Source of the DNA: an uncultured Lachnospiraceae bacterium
GTDB lineage: Bacteria; Bacillota; Clostridia; Lachnospirales; Lachnospiraceae
NCBI GenBank assembly: GCA_934364805.1
Contig: CAKRMH010000006.1
Coordinates: forward strand, 76,930-140,929
Direction: 5' to 3'
DNA length: 64,000 bases
Position numbers and translations under genes: made by a program. The notes under the pieces were generated by a model, which worked only from the letters and a program-made list of their open reading frames with translations, did not search any database and was not told the origin of the DNA. Position 1 is the first letter of the stretch. The number at the start of each line of letters is the position of its first letter. This document shows, in pieces, positions 9,901-18,297 of the stretch.

Positions 9901-11201
9901 AGAAACGCACGATCAAACCTTCGAATTACGAACGTGTAATATTCACAGAAGAAATGAAAAAAGCAGGATATACGATCATCTGTCCACAGATGTCTCCGAT
10001 CCACTTTGAGCTTCTTCTTCCTGCTTTCCAGGCTGCCGGTTATCATTTATCCATCCCGGATATCCCGGCAAGAGAATGTGTCGACGTCGGATTAAAATAC
10101 GTAAATAACGATGCCTGCTACCCTTCCCTGATCGTTGTTGGTCAGATTATGGCCGCTGTCATGTCCGGTAAATATGATATGAATAAAACAGCGATCCTGA
10201 TCTCACAGACGGGAGGTGGATGCCGTGCGACAAACTACATCGGTTTCATCCGCCGTGCCCTGATCAAGGCCGGATATCCGGATGTTCCGGTTATCTCGAT
10301 CAATATGGTAGGACTTGAGAAAAACCCGGGCTTCACTTTCACGCCGAAGCTGATCCAGCACGGACTTTATGCACTGGAATTCGGAGATATCTTCATGCGT
10401 TGTCTGTACCGCGTAAGACCATACGAAGCAGTACCAGGATCTGCCAATGCACTGCACGAAAAATGGAAAAAGAAAGTGATTGCGTTTATCTCACAGGATA
10501 AAATTCTTTCTCACAGAACTTACCGTAAGATGTGCCGTGAGATCATCCGTGACTTTGATAATCTTCCAATGCTCGATATCAAAAAACCTCGTGTCGGCGT
10601 TGTTGGTGAGATCCTCGTTAAATTCCATCCGGTAGCAAACAACTACGTTGTTGACCTTCTGGAATCCGAGGGAGCGGAAGCAGTCGTTCCGGATCTTACA
10701 GACTTCCTGCTCTACTGCTGTTACAACCAGAACTTTAAAACAGATTATCTCGGTGATTCCAAAAAAGCCAAACGCATAAATAATCTGTTGATCAAATTCT
10801 TTGAATGGCTTCGAAAAGACGCCCGTGATGAACTTGCAAAGAGTAAGCATTTTGAACCGACCGCTTACATCCAGGATACCGCAGAATCTGCTAAGCATAT
10901 TGTTTCCATCGGAAACCAGACGGGTGAAGGCTGGTTCCTGACCGGTGAAATGATCGAACTCATCCATCAGGGAGCAACCAACATTATCTGCGCACAGCCA
11001 TTTGCATGTCTGCCAAACCACATTGTTGGTAAGGGGGTTATCAAAGAACTGCGTCATGAATATCCAACCGCCAATATTGTTGCGATTGACTATGACCCGG
11101 GTGCATCCGAAGTGAACCAGTTAAACCGCATCAAGCTGATGCTTTCTACTGCTCAGAAAAACCTGAAAAAAGAACTTGAATCCGGACAACACAACAACTA
11201 A
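6927..11201 (+). CDS. Tandem 2-hydroxyacyl-CoA dehydratase activase (HgdC-like) fused to DUF2229/HgdB-like domains
   Basis: A 1424-residue fusion. Two BcrAD/BadFG/HgdC-type ASKHA ATPase domains stand in tandem: repeat 1 at about 8-300 ([16 protein letters not shown]) and repeat 2 at about 323-580 ([16 protein letters not shown]). Each has the two cysteines that hold the activase [4Fe-4S] cluster: Cys128/Cys167 and Cys447/Cys486, both 39 apart. A Cys-rich linker follows (Cys608, 611, 615, 634), then a DUF2229 domain from about 675 and a region resembling the HgdB/HgdA dehydratase fold to the end. Known two-subunit activases pass one electron, driven by ATP, to 2-hydroxyacyl-CoA dehydratases; the substrate of this long type is not established. 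ACGGAGG precedes the ATG. It stands alone with its own promoter and terminator. Confidence 0.9.
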   Translation: MENNTLHKLGIDIGSTTVKVAVLDDKDELLFSDYERHFANIRETLSSLLQKAFDALGDRKVAPMITGSGGLTLAKHLNVPFVQEVISVSTALQHYAPQTDVAIELGGEDAKIIYFEGGNVEQRMNGICAGGTGSFIDQMASLIQTDATGLNEYAKNYKAIYPIAARCGVFAKTDIQPLINEGATREDLSASIFQAVVNQTISGLACGKPIRGHVAFLGGPLHFLDQLKASFIRTLNLDDEHAITPENSHLFAAIGSALNYKEDHVTTLSDLVNKLSSDIHMEFEVARMEPLFSDQAAYDEFTRRHQNNHVKTADLSTYEGDCYLGIDAGSTTTKIALVSESGDLLYSFYSNNNGSPLATAIRSIQEIYSLLPKKAHIVHSCSTGYGEALLKAALMLDEGEVETVAHYYAAAFFDPKVDCILDIGGQDMKCIKIKNHTVDSVQLNEACSSGCGSFIETFAKSLNFSVQDFAKEALFAKNPIDLGTRCTVFMNSKVKQAQKEGATVSDISAGLAYSVIKNALYKVIKLSDAKDLGENIVVQGGTFYNDAVLRSFEKIAGVHATRPDIAGIMGAFGCALIARERHEEGYQTTMLTIDQINQLTYETKLARCQGCTNHCLLTINKFSDNRQYITGNRCERGLGKEKNKENIPNLFDYKNKRIFDYKPLSEEDAKRGTVGLPRVLNMYENFPFWATFFTKLGFRFVLSPQSTRKIYELGIESIPSESECYPAKLAHGHVSWLIHHNVDFIFYPAIPYERREFPDANNHYNCPIVTSYSENIKNNVDEITSGQMRFLNPFMAFTSEETLSKQLVACFTKEFGIPESEIRNAVSDAWKELEVVRLEVRQKGEEVLKYMEETGKRGIVLAGRPYHVDPEINHGIPELINSYGICVLTEDSVSHLGNVERPLIVMDQWMYHSRLYAAANFVKTRDDLDLIQLNSFGCGLDAVTTDCVNDILSGSGKIYTCLKIDEVNNLGAARIRIRSLLSAIRVREKKHEKRTIKPSNYERVIFTEEMKKAGYTIICPQMSPIHFELLLPAFQAAGYHLSIPDIPARECVDVGLKYVNNDACYPSLIVVGQIMAAVMSGKYDMNKTAILISQTGGGCRATNYIGFIRRALIKAGYPDVPVISINMVGLEKNPGFTFTPKLIQHGLYALEFGDIFMRCLYRVRPYEAVPGSANALHEKWKKKVIAFISQDKILSHRTYRKMCREIIRDFDNLPMLDIKKPRVGVVGEILVKFHPVANNYVVDLLESEGAEAVVPDLTDFLLYCCYNQNFKTDYLGDSKKAKRINNLLIKFFEWLRKDARDELAKSKHFEPTAYIQDTAESAKHIVSIGNQTGEGWFLTGEMIELIHQGATNIICAQPFACLPNHIVGKGVIKELRHEYPTANIVAIDYDPGASEVNQLNRIKLMLSTAQKNLKKELESGQHNN

Positions 11202-11209
11202 CACATAGC

Positions 11210-11243
11210 AAGAAGCCCTGGTATGGCGACCAGGACTTCTTTT
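11210..11243 (+). terminator. Intrinsic terminator after the activase fusion gene
   Basis: Arms AAGAAGCCCTGGT and ACCAGGACTTCTT form a 13-position stem with one mismatch around ATGGCG, then TTT. It lies 9 bases past the stop codon and could also act against transcripts from the flavodoxin side. Confidence 0.85.
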
Positions 11244-11314
11244 GATTTACACTTTATTTATTTAAGGATTTAACTATGGCATAACGTTTTAAAGTGAACG
11301 TTATCAAACTTTAT

Positions 11315-11749
11315 TTATGCATTTGCTGCAAGCTGTTTACCTAAGTTTTCGCAATCAGCCAATACATCACTATCTGGTGTTTCATTGCAGATCAGACCTT
11401 CTCCGTTTAATACGGTTGCTCCCGCACTGCTCATGCGGTCTACCCAGTCTCTCATCCACTGTCCGTCGCCCCATCCATAAGAGCCAAACAGAGCAATGGT
11501 CTTTCCTGAAACATAAGCCTCTAATTCAGTAACAAAAGGCTCCATCTCGCCTTCTTCGAGAACTTCTGCGCCCATTGCCGGACAGCCAAGTGCGAAGGCT
11601 TTTTCATTTTTCAGTTCATCAATTGAAGCGCTGCTTACGTCGATGACGTCTGCTTCCTGTCCAGCTGCAGTAATTCCAGAACCAACAGCTTCCGCCATTG
11701 CCTGTGTATTTCCTGACTGTGACCAATATACAACACTCACCTTACTCAT
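11315..11749 (-). CDS. Short-chain flavodoxin
   Basis: FMN-binding electron carrier of 144 residues, the usual size for a short-chain flavodoxin. The phosphate-binding loop SQSGNT stands at about 10-15 and the FMN-flanking loops at about 57-60 (GCPAMG) and 89-98 (GSYGWGDG). Flavodoxins replace ferredoxin under low iron in many anaerobes. Here the gene sits 78 bases after the DUF3793 gene, behind a promoter overlapped by a palindrome that also occurs at the Fur-family gene in this window, which agrees with iron control (inference). AAAGGAG lies 12 bases before the ATG. Confidence 0.95.
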   Translation of the reverse strand: MSKVSVVYWSQSGNTQAMAEAVGSGITAAGQEADVIDVSSASIDELKNEKAFALGCPAMGAEVLEEGEMEPFVTELEAYVSGKTIALFGSYGWGDGQWMRDWVDRMSSAGATVLNGEGLICNETPDSDVLADCENLGKQLAANA

Positions 11750-11827
11750 CCTGTGATGATCTCCTTTCCAATGATCTTTATTTATATCATACCTTATTGC
11801 TGGGAATTTTCTGTTTGATATACAACA

Positions 11828-12445
11828 TTACACAGCTTTTTTTAACCGATTATTCCCATAATAATGTCTGATAATCTCTTCCATATGAATTCCGGATGCA
11901 AGCAATTGTATCAGCGTCTCTTTCGCAGTCTCATACTGCTCAAAAATGCGTTTTTTGGTTTCCACATCCTGATATACTTTCCAGTAGCCGGAATACAGAT
12001 ATTGTTCACCTGCGTGATCAATAAAACCACGAACATCCTCGATGGGATACCCCAAAAGCAATCCCATCTCATGAGGAAATGTCTGTTCTCTGGTCATATA
12101 TGAATGATAACGAATCTGAAATGTCCGCAAAATGTATCCAAGCCCAAACTCTTTATATCCTTCTCTTTGAAAAAAATTACGGATATCGGTTCTGTTTATA
12201 TACTCTTCCAGCAGGTTTCTTCGAAAAAGAAGGAAGGTAATCCGATCCTCTGATTTCAACAGGCGGTAGAAACAAATGCCGGTATGCATAAGTACAGCTC
12301 GCAGGACTTTCTCATTTTCAGCAGGAATAATCAAAAGGTTCGAAATTTTTATACCGGTAATCAGTGGGGCACACTGCAATGCCAGCTGGGTCTCAATGCT
12401 CTTCCGATCCATTCCTTTCACAATTTCAAAAACTTCCTGACACAT
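11828..12445 (-). CDS. DUF3793 family protein
   Basis: A 205-residue cytoplasmic protein recognised as DUF3793 by its N-terminal LALQCAPLITGIKISNLL stretch, the FLLFRR segment and the MGLLLGYPIEDVRGF motif near residue 130. The family is common in Clostridia and often lies next to flavodoxin or ferrous iron transport genes; its activity is unknown. It is the first gene of the operon with flavodoxin; AAGGAG lies 5 bases before the ATG. A role in heme or iron handling is inference from context only. Confidence 0.85.
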   Translation of the reverse strand: MCQEVFEIVKGMDRKSIETQLALQCAPLITGIKISNLLIIPAENEKVLRAVLMHTGICFYRLLKSEDRITFLLFRRNLLEEYINRTDIRNFFQREGYKEFGLGYILRTFQIRYHSYMTREQTFPHEMGLLLGYPIEDVRGFIDHAGEQYLYSGYWKVYQDVETKKRIFEQYETAKETLIQLLASGIHMEEIIRHYYGNNRLKKAV

Positions 12446-12465
12446 ATGATCTCCTTAATTCGTGT

Positions 12466-12483
12466 AGTTAGTTATTTCTAACT
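12466..12483. promoter_or_regulatory. AGTTAG-N6-CTAACT operator at the DUF3793-flavodoxin promoter
   Basis: A perfect 18-bp inverted repeat, AGTTAG TTATTT CTAACT, lies just downstream of the -10 box, covering the expected transcription start. The same half-sites with the same spacing occur at 27142-27159 over the -10 box of the Fur-family gene. Position fits a repressor site. Confidence 0.75.
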
Positions 12484-12490
12484 TGTGTTT

Positions 12491-12519
12491 ATAATACCTA
12501 ATTTATTTTCCTGCGTCAA
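12491..12519 (-). promoter_or_regulatory. Promoter of the DUF3793-flavodoxin operon
   Basis: On the minus strand TTGACG (12519-12514), a 17-base spacer and TATTAT (12496-12491). The operator at 12466-12483 begins at the predicted start point. Confidence 0.85.
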
Positions 12520-12572
12520 GAGGTATTAGTGAGACTATGTATCATTAAGTTTATTTATAAAGTTTTGTATAC

Positions 12573-12607
12573 GAAAAACAGGATGTGATCCAAAGAACCA
12601 CACCCTG
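12573..12607 (-). terminator. Intrinsic terminator after the NCS2-type permease
   Basis: On the minus strand CAGGGTGTG pairs with CACATCCTG (one G-T pair) around an 11-base loop, followed by TTTTTCG. It lies about 20 bases after the permease stop codon. Confidence 0.8.
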
Positions 12608-12626
12608 CCCACAGATATTATATTTT

Positions 12627-13988
12627 CTAATTTTCTTCTTTCTTTTCCTCACGTTTTGCGATCATGGAATCGTAATTTGACATCAGCAGATTCAGACCAA
12701 AACCTACGATCAGTGCCCATGCGGACCCTTTAAATGCAAGCACAGCCGCCATGATTGCTGCAATACTCTTGTCCGTCGCACTCTTACAATACTCCATACC
12801 GATCCTTGCACATACATAAGCCTGGAACAGCAAGGTGATTCCGGATCCTACCGGGAATACCGGATTCATAAAAGAAACTACCGGAACAATGATCACACTG
12901 ATAAATGTGGCAAGCCGGAAAGAAGCCATTCCACCCATCAGCGACTTCATCGCTTTTTTCCCCTCTTTATAGCGTACAGCAACTGATACTGTCATACCAA
13001 CCCATAATGGACCGGAAAGTGGAGGAAAAGGTGCAAATATCGCCAGGATCAGATTCCGAAGACCACTGATGATATTCGATCTGCTGGAATTAAAATCAAT
13101 GATCTCGTCATCTCTTTCTTCTTTTGCCTCTTTAATCAGCGTCTCAGTTGTGACAAAATCACCAAATGCAAGTACATAACTGATCAGTGCCAGTGGCAGT
13201 GCACTGATGAACATTGATAATTTTGGGAATCCAACCCCAAACAAACTATAGCTCTCTAGAATCCCCTTGAAATCCGGGATTTTAATGATCGTGCCAAGCT
13301 CGATCTGTGGCGCAGCAAGCTCCTTGATTGCAACTCCAATAACCATCGCCAGTAAATACGGAAACAGATTACCAAATTTGGCCATAATGTCCAGGAATTT
13401 GTTTGTTTTTCTTTTTTCCTGACAGAGCGGCGAATAGCTGAGGAAGATCAAAAGACAGGTTCCGACAAGCACAGCCACCGGATATTTCATCAATTGTCCG
13501 TTTTCCCCAAGCTGTGTCTGCATAACCGTGATCGGTGCTGCCAGAAGAATACCACCCTTTATGGACGTTGGGATGGCAGATACAAACTTCTCAGCGAGCT
13601 TCGTAATTCCCATAAACAGAAATACCGCTGCCACTAGAAGCTGCAACGCAATCATCGCCTGCGTCCGCTCCGGTCCTTTTTCAAATCCGGAAAGATATGC
13701 AAGCGTAAGTGGAAGCGTCGGTGTGATCCATCCCGGAACAACCGGATCTCCAAGTGTGCAGTGAAGCATATATAAGAATGTTTCAATGATCACGCAGCTC
13801 CATGCAAGCTCATATGGCAGCCCCATATATTCTGTCATATATGGCAGGGAAGCAAGCGAAGTGGTTCCTATGATCAGTCCCTGCAGGAATTCTACGTATT
13901 CCAGTTTATAGTGAATTCCAGGTAAGCGAAGTTTGAATATTCCAAGCGGAATATAAGGGAGTTCTTTTTTGTCGTTTACAGCGTTCAT
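12627..13988 (-). CDS. NCS2/SLC23-type permease, substrate unknown
   Basis: A 453-residue integral membrane protein with about 12 hydrophobic segments, resembling the nucleobase-ascorbate (NCS2) / SulP-like transporter fold rather than MFS. It has long hydrophobic stretches from about residue 35, a cytosolic loop rich in charged residues near 290-310 and a Lys/Glu tail. The classic NAT signature of xanthine/uracil permeases was not recognised, so the substrate is left open. It lies downstream of the qui-like operon but after that operon's terminator, and its own upstream region holds two inverted repeats. Uptake of an anion linked to the neighbouring cluster is possible but unsupported. Confidence 0.75.
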   Translation of the reverse strand: MNAVNDKKELPYIPLGIFKLRLPGIHYKLEYVEFLQGLIIGTTSLASLPYMTEYMGLPYELAWSCVIIETFLYMLHCTLGDPVVPGWITPTLPLTLAYLSGFEKGPERTQAMIALQLLVAAVFLFMGITKLAEKFVSAIPTSIKGGILLAAPITVMQTQLGENGQLMKYPVAVLVGTCLLIFLSYSPLCQEKRKTNKFLDIMAKFGNLFPYLLAMVIGVAIKELAAPQIELGTIIKIPDFKGILESYSLFGVGFPKLSMFISALPLALISYVLAFGDFVTTETLIKEAKEERDDEIIDFNSSRSNIISGLRNLILAIFAPFPPLSGPLWVGMTVSVAVRYKEGKKAMKSLMGGMASFRLATFISVIIVPVVSFMNPVFPVGSGITLLFQAYVCARIGMEYCKSATDKSIAAIMAAVLAFKGSAWALIVGFGLNLLMSNYDSMIAKREEKKEEN

Positions 13989-14015
13989 AACTCTCTCACT
14001 TTCTTTCTCTTTTTA

Positions 14016-14063
14016 TTTATGAATTTTACCCCGCAAATTCATAAATTTTACGCACAATTTGTG
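14016..14063. promoter_or_regulatory. Two inverted repeats upstream of the NCS2-type permease
   Basis: TTTATGAATTT (14016-14026) and AAATTCATAAA (14035-14045) are perfect 11-bp inverted arms 8 bases apart; immediately upstream CACAATTTGTG (14053-14063) is a second, 11-bp palindrome. Both lie between the terminator of the preceding operon and the permease start, where operators or a leader structure would be expected. No matching regulator is known. Confidence 0.5.
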
Positions 14064-14082
14064 TTTTTTTTAACAATCTAAA

Positions 14083-14125
14083 GTGTAAAGAAATGGCTGT
14101 TGCGCAATATGTAACAACCATTTCT
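14083..14125 (-). terminator. Terminator of the qui-like operon
   Basis: On the minus strand AGAAATGGTTGTT pairs with AACAGCCATTTCT (13 positions, one G-T pair) around an 11-base loop, followed by a weak T-rich stretch. It lies about 40 bases after the MFS stop codon and closes the operon before the NCS2-type permease. Confidence 0.7.
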
Positions 14126-14163
14126 ATTTTACTAAGCTTATTTCATTTCGTCAATTTGCTGTC

Positions 14164-15375
14164 TTATTTCTGTCCTGCATTCATGCTCTTTTTCACGATT
14201 AAAGCTAGAATGATACCGATTACTGTCACTCCTGCATTTAAAAGAAGGATCATTCTCGGAGCCGCAACTCCTGCAGTTTTGGTAATGTATCCTGCCAGAG
14301 ACAAAATGGTATAGTTTGCAACAGATGATGCGATCATAACCGCAGATGTTGCGGTTCCCTTATTCTCCGGGAAAAATGTTGCTGTCGTTGACACAGCCAG
14401 CTGTAATACTCCGCCCGCTGCCGCATATCCAAGAAGGAAACCTGCAATATAGCACATCACCGGTACCTGAATGAAATATACAAGCAGTAACGTCACAACG
14501 GAAATTGCCGGATAAATTACCAGCACACTGGTCTCTTTCAATCCTTTTTTAATCAGGACTGAGGTAAGAAGAATTGCCGCAAAGGTCCCAAGCGAATAGA
14601 ATGACTGGATTCCTCCCGCTGCTGTCTCGCTCATCCCGTAGGAAACGCCAAGTTCTTTGTTGCAGTTTAACCACAGCATAAAGGTCGAAGAACTTGTAAA
14701 TCCAATCAGGATTGCCGCAATTGCACCGCTTGAGAGCTGTAATTTCTTTTTCTCTTTTTTCTTCTCAGCGGTCTTTGCGCCTCTTTCCGGAAATGGCATA
14801 AATAAGATCAGTACTCCGTCAATTGCGATTGCGATGCCCGCAACAATAAAGATCGTGCGGTAAGACATATTTGCTGCCGCAACTGCTCCAATTGCAAACG
14901 GCAGTAAAAACTGGCTGATGCACATGGAAAACTTGGTAAACAGGTTTGCAACGGACGGTGAATTCACATAGATTTCCATGCAGGTCGGGCTGACACAGGT
15001 ATCTAAAAAGGAATTTGCAATACCTCCTACGATTGCAAACGCATATGCAATTTTCATGCTTGGTGACATTGCGATTCCGAAAAAGAAGATTGCATAGCAG
15101 ATCACACCAATAATACCGCTTAATCTTCTTCCGAATTTATCTGAGATCGGGCCGGAAAATGGAAGGGAAATCAAACGTCCCAGTCCAAGTGCGGCAATCA
15201 CAAGTACAACTGCGCTGACATCAAATGTTCCGTCTGAGAGCTTTTCAGCTCCCCAATGCTCAGCAAACTGTGGTTTATACAATCCAAGGATCGAAGCTCC
15301 GATTCCATGAATAAAATACGTAAAGTATAATGCGATCGAAGTTGGAATAAACTTCTTATAATTTGTATTTTCCAT
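14164..15375 (-). CDS. MFS transporter of the shikimate/quinate-type cluster
   Basis: A 403-residue major facilitator protein with twelve hydrophobic segments; the loop-2 motif appears as GPISDKFGRRLSG (about 78-90), and a basic cytosolic loop (EKKKEKKK) separates the two six-helix halves. As last gene of the operon with shikimate dehydrogenase, it is the likely importer of shikimate, quinate or a related cyclic acid; this comes from context, since MFS sequence alone does not give the substrate. Listeria qui clusters also contain MFS genes. About 40 bases separate it from the dehydrogenase gene. Confidence 0.85.
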   Translation of the reverse strand: MENTNYKKFIPTSIALYFTYFIHGIGASILGLYKPQFAEHWGAEKLSDGTFDVSAVVLVIAALGLGRLISLPFSGPISDKFGRRLSGIIGVICYAIFFFGIAMSPSMKIAYAFAIVGGIANSFLDTCVSPTCMEIYVNSPSVANLFTKFSMCISQFLLPFAIGAVAAANMSYRTIFIVAGIAIAIDGVLILFMPFPERGAKTAEKKKEKKKLQLSSGAIAAILIGFTSSSTFMLWLNCNKELGVSYGMSETAAGGIQSFYSLGTFAAILLTSVLIKKGLKETSVLVIYPAISVVTLLLVYFIQVPVMCYIAGFLLGYAAAGGVLQLAVSTTATFFPENKGTATSAVMIASSVANYTILSLAGYITKTAGVAAPRMILLLNAGVTVIGIILALIVKKSMNAGQK

Positions 15376-15417
15376 CGTATTCTCTCATTCTTTTAAAATC
15401 TGTAACAATAGCTGCTA

Positions 15418-16296
15418 TTATTTGTTTTCCTGCTCTGCCTGGAATTTCTGATACTCTGCTGTTGGCATTTCTTTGCCTGTATAAAGCTTATAAGCAGCAG
15501 CCCCCTGCCATAACAGCATACCTTTTCCGCCGATTGCCTGACATCCGATTGCTTCTGCATCCAGGATCAGTTTGGTTTTCTCTGGATTGTATACTGCATC
15601 TGCTACGATCAGTTCTTTTCTTAACATATCAGGATCAACTAAAGATACTCCGTCATTTGGTTTCATTCCAACCTTCGTTGCATTTGCAAGGATGTCTGCA
15701 GATGCAATTTCTGCTGCAAGTTTATCCTGATCTTCCAGATGATATACATTTACAACGCAATCAGGCACTTCTTGTTTCAGCTTTTCTTTGGTTCCAAGCG
15801 CCCGGTCAAAGAATGGATCATCTCCATTGAAGATTACAACTTCTTTTGCTCCATCCAATGCACACTGTACAGAGATTGCAGTTGCTGCCCCGCCGGCTCC
15901 AAGAACAACGATCTTCTTACCTTTTACATCAACGCCATGTTCTTTTAAATTGCGGACAAAACCAACTCCATCTGTGATATGTCCGATCAGTTTTCCATCT
16001 TCGTTTACAATCGTATTCACTGCTCCGATAATTCTTGCAGCAGGGGAAAGCTCGTCCATATGCTTTGCGACTTCGTTTTTACAAGGCATTGTCACGTTAC
16101 AGCCTCTCATTTTAAAAAGTCTCATCGCATCCAGTGCAGCCGGAACCTGATCCTCTGTAATGTTAAATGCCATATATGCATAATCCAGTCCGTCATGCTG
16201 GAAACTGAAATTGTACATTGCAGGTGATCCGGAATGTCCAACCGGGCTTCCGATCAGTGCAAGTAATCCTGTATGTCCTGAAATTCTTTTTTCCAT
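15418..16296 (-). CDS. Shikimate/quinate dehydrogenase (AroE/YdiB family)
   Basis: Oxidises or reduces the shikimate/3-dehydroshikimate or quinate/3-dehydroquinate pair with a nicotinamide cofactor. The substrate domain shows SPVGHSGSP (17-25), catalytic Lys73 in NVTMPCK, AVNTI and Asp109 in TDGVGF; the cofactor domain has GAGGAATA at 133-140. After the second strand it reads FNGDDPFF, closer to YdiB (FNRRDEFF) than to NADPH-specific AroE (NRT), suggesting NAD(H) use and a catabolic role. AGGAGG precedes the ATG. It lies third in the four-gene operon; an anabolic aroE role seems less likely in this setting. Confidence 0.9.
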   Translation of the reverse strand: MEKRISGHTGLLALIGSPVGHSGSPAMYNFSFQHDGLDYAYMAFNITEDQVPAALDAMRLFKMRGCNVTMPCKNEVAKHMDELSPAARIIGAVNTIVNEDGKLIGHITDGVGFVRNLKEHGVDVKGKKIVVLGAGGAATAISVQCALDGAKEVVIFNGDDPFFDRALGTKEKLKQEVPDCVVNVYHLEDQDKLAAEIASADILANATKVGMKPNDGVSLVDPDMLRKELIVADAVYNPEKTKLILDAEAIGCQAIGGKGMLLWQGAAAYKLYTGKEMPTAEYQKFQAEQENK

Positions 16297-16329
16297 TATC
16301 TTATCCTCCTAAAGACTTCTCTTTTTTGA

Positions 16330-18255
16330 TTACAGCTTCATTGCTGCTTCAAATGCTTCTGCAGTCGCATCCAGTGCTCTTCTTGCACGGACTGCATCTC
16401 CGATCACATAAGTTTCTTTTCCAAGTTCTTCTAACTGATCCGCAAACGGATTGTAGTTTCTGTATCCCATGGAAAGAACCACAGTATCGTAACCTCTTGT
16501 CTCATGCTTCTCTCCGTCAGCAGTCTCATATTCTACACCATCTTCAAAGAAACGGCATACTTTTGCTCCTGTGATCTGACCAATCTTATAGTCATTAAAA
16601 TCCTGCATCAGGTATTTCTTATGCTCTTTGATCACATCTGCGCCAACCTGATCACGGAATTCGATCACTGTGACATCATGCTCCTGCTCTCCAAGAAAAG
16701 CTGCGATCTCGCATCCAACCATTCCGCCGCCGACGATCAGCACCTTTTTGCCCGGCATACGTTTTCCGTCAAGAATATCGGATCCGTAGATAATTTCTTC
16801 TCTGTCAATGCCTTCGATCGGAAGTACCAGTGTCTTGGAACCGGTAGCCACGATCACTGCATCTGGATTCTCTGCTTTGATGAAATCAAGTGTTACTTCT
16901 TTATTCATCACAATTTTGACACCATCGTTTTCACAGCGGTGAATATATGCACGAACCATGTTTGTAATATCACCTTTTCCCGGTGGGAATGCTGCAAGAC
17001 GCATATTTCCACCAAGTACATCCCCTGCTTCATACAAGGTTACCTCATGTCCACGTTCTGCCGCAACAAATGCTGCGCAAAGACCGCCGACACCGCCTCC
17101 GATTACCATAACCTTTTTCGCCTTCTCTGCCTTCTTCATTCCTTCACATTCATGTCCGAGGAATGGGTTTGTCAGACAGCGAAGCGGTTTTCCCTGATAC
17201 ATGTTCGGAACACAGCCCTGAAGACATGCAATACATGGAATCATGTCATCCAGACGTTCTTCTTTGGCTTTATTCGGCATCTCAGGATCTGCAAGACTCT
17301 GACGGCCAAATGCAACCATATCCGCACGTCCTTCTCTTACTAAAAGTTCCGCATACTGTGGTTCTGTAAAACGGCCAACGGTGATCACCGGAATACTTAC
17401 CGCACGTTTGATCTCTGTTACAAAATCTGCAGAAAATCCGCCGTGGATCGTTGTAGGCGCCCACATATATTCATCCCGGATATGAACTGCACGTGATACA
17501 TGAAGTGCATCGACTCCACAATCCTCCAGATATGCTGCAATTGCGGCACTATCATGAACATCCAGTCCTCCAAGGACTTCATCCGAACTGTTGATACGTG
17601 CAAGAATTGCCAGCTTGTCTCCTGTTTTTTCACGGATTTTTTCGATGATCAGACGTGAAAAACGCATTCTGTTCTCAAAGCATCCGCCGAACTCATCCAC
17701 TCTTTTGTTTGTTCTAGGAGACATAAAAGAGTTCACCAGATATCCATGTGCCATATGAACTTCTACTGCATCTGCCCCAGCCTCTAAAGCACGTCTGGCA
17801 GCCTCTCCGTATCCATCGATCAATTCATATACCTGCTCCGTTGTAAGTGCTTCCGGAATATCTCTTCCAAAATCGGACTTGATCGCAGTTGCAGCTTTGA
17901 TCGGAGCACCTGCATTTTTGGCATTTCCTTCCGGTCCGGCATTCTGAAGCTGGATAGAAACTTTTGCCCCCTCTGCATGACATGCATCAATTACTTTTTT
18001 AAAGCTGTCAATTGTGCTGTCATCATAAAGACAAGGTTTTCTCGGTCCTCCCTTTGCATCTTTATGAACGACGGTTGCTTCAAGCGTTACCAGTCCAAAT
18101 CCTCCCTTTGCTCTTGCGCCATAATAAGCAACAGACTGCTCGCTCATCGTTCCGTCGGTATTTGCAAAATTGTTTCCCATTGGAGGTACCACAAATCTGT
18201 TTTTCACGGTCATATTACCGATTTCAATCGGCTGAAACATTGCACGAAATTTCAT
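16330..18255 (-). CDS. Old-yellow-enzyme/2,4-dienoyl-CoA-reductase-type flavoprotein (FMN, [4Fe-4S], FAD)
   Basis: A 641-residue NADH:flavin oxidoreductase built like FadH and the bile-acid enzymes BaiCD/BaiH. It has an FMN TIM barrel (about 1-330) with the conserved AHGYLVNSFMSP and FENR motifs, a [4Fe-4S] motif (Cys341, 344, 348, 360) and an FAD/NAD(P) Rossmann half from about 382 (VIGGGVGG) and again about 490 (VGGGMVG). The usual active-site HxGR after strand 3 is replaced by NAGPEG (about 105-110), so the substrate is probably not a plain enoyl-CoA. In Listeria qui clusters a similar NADH oxidase sits beside shikimate dehydrogenase. Likely role: redox step on a shikimate-derived ring (inference). 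Confidence 0.85.
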   Translation of the reverse strand: MKFRAMFQPIEIGNMTVKNRFVVPPMGNNFANTDGTMSEQSVAYYGARAKGGFGLVTLEATVVHKDAKGGPRKPCLYDDSTIDSFKKVIDACHAEGAKVSIQLQNAGPEGNAKNAGAPIKAATAIKSDFGRDIPEALTTEQVYELIDGYGEAARRALEAGADAVEVHMAHGYLVNSFMSPRTNKRVDEFGGCFENRMRFSRLIIEKIREKTGDKLAILARINSSDEVLGGLDVHDSAAIAAYLEDCGVDALHVSRAVHIRDEYMWAPTTIHGGFSADFVTEIKRAVSIPVITVGRFTEPQYAELLVREGRADMVAFGRQSLADPEMPNKAKEERLDDMIPCIACLQGCVPNMYQGKPLRCLTNPFLGHECEGMKKAEKAKKVMVIGGGVGGLCAAFVAAERGHEVTLYEAGDVLGGNMRLAAFPPGKGDITNMVRAYIHRCENDGVKIVMNKEVTLDFIKAENPDAVIVATGSKTLVLPIEGIDREEIIYGSDILDGKRMPGKKVLIVGGGMVGCEIAAFLGEQEHDVTVIEFRDQVGADVIKEHKKYLMQDFNDYKIGQITGAKVCRFFEDGVEYETADGEKHETRGYDTVVLSMGYRNYNPFADQLEELGKETYVIGDAVRARRALDATAEAFEAAMKL

Positions 18256-18297
18256 ATCATCCTATCCTTTCCTGTGTGTAAATCATATAACTTCCAA

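Noticed and set aside
10491..11057. A 188-codon minus-strand frame inside the activase gene
   Set aside because: It is antisense to a strongly conserved coding region, shows no known domain, and its frame is kept open by the codon bias of the real gene.
16504..17343. A 279-codon plus-strand frame inside the OYE-type gene
   Set aside because: Antisense shadow rich in Cys/His/Phe with no homology; the opposite strand encodes intact iron-sulfur and Rossmann motifs.
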